Assembly: GCA_903813345.2 (NCBI GenBank)
Contig: CAIIXF020000011.1
Coordinates: 27,954,166 to 28,018,165, forward strand
Reading direction: 5' to 3'
DNA from: Owenia fusiformis
Lineage: Eukaryota > Annelida > Polychaeta > Sabellida > Oweniidae
DNA length: 64,000 nt
The notes beneath the pieces were generated by a model that searched no databases, had not been told where the DNA came from, and worked only from the letters and a program-made list of their open reading frames with translations. The position numbers were made by a program, and so were the translations under genes. Position 1 is the stretch's first letter, and every line of letters starts with the position of its first letter. Below, piece after piece: positions 60,057 through 64,000 of the stretch.

Positions 60057-60136
60057 GTAAAGAACCATGGCCTCCTCCACCAATGTGCTACTGCAATACT
60101 TATAGCGAAGCCTGTGTTGATCAGGACCAGGATGTA

Positions 60137-61610
60137 AATCTGGAGTCTATAGCTTTTGTCAGTATTCTTCTTCTTCTTTATTCTTCTACACACGTTTTCT
60201 CCTTAACTAGAATACATTGAGTCAAGTCCTGTATATGGTCAATTTAGGTTCAGTATCTAGTTTCTCGGAAATTGGGTTAATTTTTTATCTAGGTCAAAGG
60301 TCAAGAACTAGGTCAAATCTTAAATCTGTCTATTATCTTCGTCGTTATTTATCGAAACAACTTTGTCTTTTTTTCATCATGTAGCTTAAAAACAGCCCTT
60401 TCATAATGTGCCATCAGATATTTGATTACTGTTACCGATTTTGAGATATGGTGTCCGGAAAGTAGGTCAAAACAAAAAGTTCTCCAAATTCAACGTATGA
60501 GTTATGAATTAAGAACAGAATTTTCTCAGGAATCCAAATCTGCAAACCAAATTTCGATCCGACTTCCGTTTCGGAAGTTATGGCGCTTTGAAATTTCGAG
60601 AAAAAAACGATCTGATGATAACCTTATAGAAAGTCAAGAAAAGTGAAAAAATTGAAAAAATACCTTTCCAGTCCATTTCCAGGTTCAAGTCAAGGTCCAT
60701 TCTAGGTCCAAGTCCAGTGTTTGTCTAGGTCCAAGTCAAGTCTAGGTCCAAGTCCAGTCCAGGGCCTAGGTCAAAATCTAGGTCAAATTCAAAGCTTTTC
60801 CTCATTTTTTCGATTCTGACACTACACTTTAATTATATTCCTCGAAATTTGGTATATATGTAGCCAAGAGTGTGCTTATAGTGTTAGCTTTTTGCTGTCA
60901 GAAAATATTTCGACCCACTTTTGAGATATGGTGTCTGAAAAGTAGGTCAAAATAAAAACTTCTCTAAATTTAACGTATGAGTTATGAATTAAGGATAGAA
61001 TTTTCTAAGGGATCTGAATCTGCAAACCAAATTTCGATCCGACTTATGTTATGGCGTTTTGAAATTTCGAGAAAAATCGATCTTATGGTATCCTGATAGA
61101 AAGTCAAGAGAAGTGAAGAAAATGTTGAAAAATCCATCCATCCTTCCACCCATCCTTCCTATCTTATCCTTCCTTCTATCTATCTATCTATCTATCCTTC
61201 ATATCTTTTACTTCCTATTCCATCCTTCCTATTCTATCCTATCCTTCTTTCCTACTCTATCCTATCGTTCCTTCTTATTCTATCCTATCCTTCCTATCCT
61301 ATCCCATGTTATCCTATCCTATTCTTCTTATCTACCCTTCCTATCCTTTCCTTTCCTTCCTATTCTATTATTCCTTGCTATTCTATTCTATTCTATCTCA
61401 TCCTTTCCTATTCTATCCTATCGTTCCTTCCTATTCTATCCTATCCCTCCTTCCTATTCCATCCATCCATCTTTTTCTGGATGACTCGGTTTATTCTGGA
61501 TGACTCGGCTTATTCTGGATGACTCGGCTTATTCTGGATGACTGGGTTTAAAAAAGTCTAGATCTGGAGTCTGAAATTGAACTTGTTCAATTTCCAAAGT
61601 CTAGTTATAT
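60137..61610 (-). repeat. DR1-bearing repeat family, inverted copy
   Basis: Mirror of a unit at 13150-17390. It starts 'aatctggagtcta'. It contains 'ccgacttccg', 'ggtcaaaataaaaacttctc', the pentamer tract (ATCCT/TTCCT, 61130-61460), four 'ttctggatgactcggctta' units (61476-61545) and ends 'ttgaacttgttcaatttcc'. Near 60661-60790 it has an extra tandem of 'aggtccaagtc'. Confidence 0.8.
60291..60303 (+). promoter_or_regulatory. Perfect DR1 motif in the inverted repeat copy
   Basis: AGGTCAAAGGTCA, same site and context as at 13849 and 17130. Confidence 0.5.
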
Positions 61611-61654
61611 TTTATTATCATAAGAATTAAAAGTAAAAATGAATGAAGTCTTAC

Positions 61655-62292
61655 CTCAGAAACTTCTCATGAAACAGACGAAAGCCCATGAACCAAAAGT
61701 ATTTAGTTTCCTTTCTGTATCTTACTTGTTTGGCACATGGAGCGGTGAAATAGTCCACAGTGTCCAAAAACAATAATAATCCTATATTGGTAATTGGAAA
61801 GATTCCACTTACCACGATTTCCAAAAAATTGTAAATAGATGGTATAATTCTTGAATTTGGGTCATTTGTTTCAAGGAATCTGCAGGCTCTTTCAGCTGAG
61901 CTGACAAAATCACCAAAATTTACAGATGGTCCATCTGTAGGCTGCTCATTGTCACTTTCAATGGATGTTAATGGCTCTGAAACTTGATCTGTGGGTATTT
62001 CAGTGGGTTGATGGTTCTTGGGCTCTGAATTCACTTGATTGGCGTACCTAATTTCAACATCTTCATTGTCATCATTACATGTTATGGACCCGTTTTTCAA
62101 ATTAACAGTATTAGGGATGGAACCATAGTTTTTCCTTCTGTAATGGCATTTTCCAGTTGACGGGTCTATATAAAGTCTATCAATTTTCAATTCTTCATGA
62201 GGGTGTATTGTAATGGTGTGGCTAATTACTTCACTGAATAAGGAATGTTTATCCGAACAATGGATACAAAGAAAATCTGGCCAGTTGTCCAT
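61655..62292 (-). CDS. Exon of an uncharacterised zinc-finger-like invertebrate gene family
   Basis: The acceptor GATTTATTTACAG|ATG is followed by DNWPDFLCIHCSDKHSLFSE and VISHTITIHP, which has exact C2H2 spacing (C-x2-C-x12-H-x4-H). Then come EELKIDRLYIDPSTGKCHYR and an acidic, low-complexity stretch. The C-terminal part ends FPITNIGLLLFLDTVDYF ... RYRKETKYFWFMGFRLFHEK, FLR. I know this order (zinc finger, E-E-L-K-(I/V)-x-R, (N)IxxLLFLDxVxxF, FWxxGxxLFHxKFLRFM) from a large family of unknown function in marine invertebrates. The exon ends TTTCTGAG|GTAAGAC, phase 2; read through, a stop follows at once. No partner exon is identified in the window. The residues before ATG in the open frame are intron. 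Confidence 0.65.
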
Positions 62293-64000
62293 CTGTAAAT
62301 AAATCATCATGATCATGATCATGATAAAAGCATAATTTATTATAGCATCCATTTGTTACCGTTCTGAATCCAAATGATACATAGTTGAATCCATTTGATA
62401 CATATATGTTGACGTTTACGAAATGTTGTTCAAATATCTTCCCTATAACAGGAATATGCTAGCTGAAACTTTCACACATTGTCATACTATGTATATTGAA
62501 TATGTATGCAAGATTTCAAGTCAATATGTTAAGTAGAAACTCTGAGATCACTGACCTCGATTTTCTGTCATATTTTTTCAACGACCCCATTCACTATAAT
62601 GTACGCGAGAACCCACGAAACATTGCATATACATGACTGCATTCACATTGATCGACTAGCCACAGTGTTATATTGATAAATCTTTTTTGATGGTTTGTTT
62701 ATTCCTGCGTTTTAATTTATAATCCTAATGTGGAAATGGATTGGTGCCAAATATTAGACTTGACCCTGTACCGGAGATGATTAGATAATAATGATGATAA
62801 TGAGATAATGATGATTTTATTTACATTTTATAAAGTACGAAACGGCATAATTATTGTAAGCAAATATCACGTTTGCCGAATCTCATTTAGATATAAATAG
62901 ATTGACAAAAGTATGAACTCTGTACTAATCTGATTTAGATATCGGTGCACCAAACGATACTGAGACGAACTGATGGTACTTTTTAGAGTAGACTAGGTGC
63001 GAGTAGAAATAATCTTGATTTACATCATTAAATATTCAAAATTCAGTCAAACTTATATCATATTTAAAATCTACACAAACTGATGAATTTATAAGTTTAA
63101 GGGAACTCTCTGCCATGTTATCCGACCCGAATTAGCCACCTGGTGGTGAAAGTGGTAACTACTTACTCGCAGCTGAGTTATTGGCAATTTGCTATATTTT
63201 TGTCACAATTTATACAACGTATATCTTCACGGTCCACATCCCGCTCCGTATGATATGGTCCGTTCGTGTGCTAGAATACGATCCCTTCGTGAGACGAAGA
63301 GGCCAAAATTGACAAAATGTCAGGAAAAAGTAGGAAACAGAGCGAATTTTGATATTTTGTGAATGGTTAACTATAGGCAACATAATTACCTATGAATTCA
63401 TGAAGAAAGCAAGAAAAAAAATATCAAGGCTTCATAGGTGAAAATAGCTCGAACATAGACTTTTCACGACAGAATACACTTCAATTGCAATAATTCTTTT
63501 ATATTACCGTATACATATCTAATTTCGTGCAATTTATAAAGTACATGCATTAATGCGTGCGACTGATAAACAAACATGACGTAATACATCACAAAAGTAC
63601 ATGAAAATGTGGTTTAAAACTCGAATAGAAGGATCCGACCCTACCTCAGCTAGGGTTCGACCAAGTCGTGTGAGGATAATTTGGGGACTACGACCATGTC
63701 CTGTTAATAGTTCCATCTTTTCGTGTTCTTTGCACGACTAATTAATGCCCCAGTGCTAAGATTGATCTCTGAATGGAATAGGTTATCTCCAGTCTATTCC
63801 CACCATCTCTTTGTTCAAAAGTAAAATCAAAAACAAATCTTGAAAGTTTAATGACTTCTATACAACTTCTAAACTCAATCTTTCTCGAAAACAAGAAATT
63901 ACCTGGAACAGAATTAGATGCGGACTCTAATTTGAATCACAAAAGATTGCTCATGATTTCCCTAACACAGCTAATCTAATTGTCTGTGGTAAGAGTACAA
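62293..64000. other. No gene recognised
   Basis: AT-rich. 62607-62668 is an inverted match to 59203-59260 ('gatcgactagccacagtg', 'acgaaacattgca'). The frame at 63534-63716 (-) has no supporting feature. Confidence 0.5.

Overview
The window is animal nuclear DNA: AT-rich, with short exons flanked by GT/AG splice sites, long introns and many nested palindromic repeats. Three features point to a marine invertebrate, perhaps an echinoderm or another invertebrate deuterostome: kinesin-light-chain-type TPRs joined to a TRAF/MATH domain, N-terminal 2A-like exons, and repeat-type zinc-finger families. The sequence alone does not fix the species.

Layout. (1) 1-34589, + strand: the 3' seven exons of a CCDC174 orthologue (exon-junction-complex-linked coiled-coil protein), ending with its stop codon. 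One 25.5 kb intron (4658-30178) holds, on the opposite strand, a complete three-exon gene (28920-18794: 2A-like leader, four TPRs, coiled coil, MATH; 740 aa when spliced) and a second TPR-MATH copy (9371-7782) without the TPR/MATH intron. A 5'-truncated 2A-like exon (12419-12274) lies upstream of that second copy. Between these are foldback elements inserted into one another, a ~147 bp satellite, and a tandemly arranged repeat family (13.15-17.39 kb) carrying perfect DR1 nuclear-receptor-type motifs. (2) 35857-41772, - strand: the 3' five exons of a cytosolic-type sulfotransferase, convergent with CCDC174. Its last intron is filled by a large inverted repeat carrying a decayed repeat-type ORF. 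(3) 41911-53915: a 12 kb hierarchical palindrome. Long arrays of a degenerate pentanucleotide (CAATA/CAATG/CAGTG) alternate in orientation around unique palindromic cores. It separates the sulfotransferase exons from a broken duplicate of one of them (53916-53975). (4) 54-64 kb: mostly non-coding, with two inverted MITE-like copies, a short zinc-finger exon (+), another copy of the DR1-bearing repeat, and one good exon (-) of a zinc-finger-like invertebrate family of unknown function.

The genes do not form a pathway. What links the region is architecture: a housekeeping gene hosts an antisense pair of immune-adaptor-like genes, and repeats that can fold back shape introns, may supply splice-site context, and have broken a duplicated exon. 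The most notable items are the paired 2A-like leaders, both with Gly at the usual Asp position, and the 12 kb nested palindrome.
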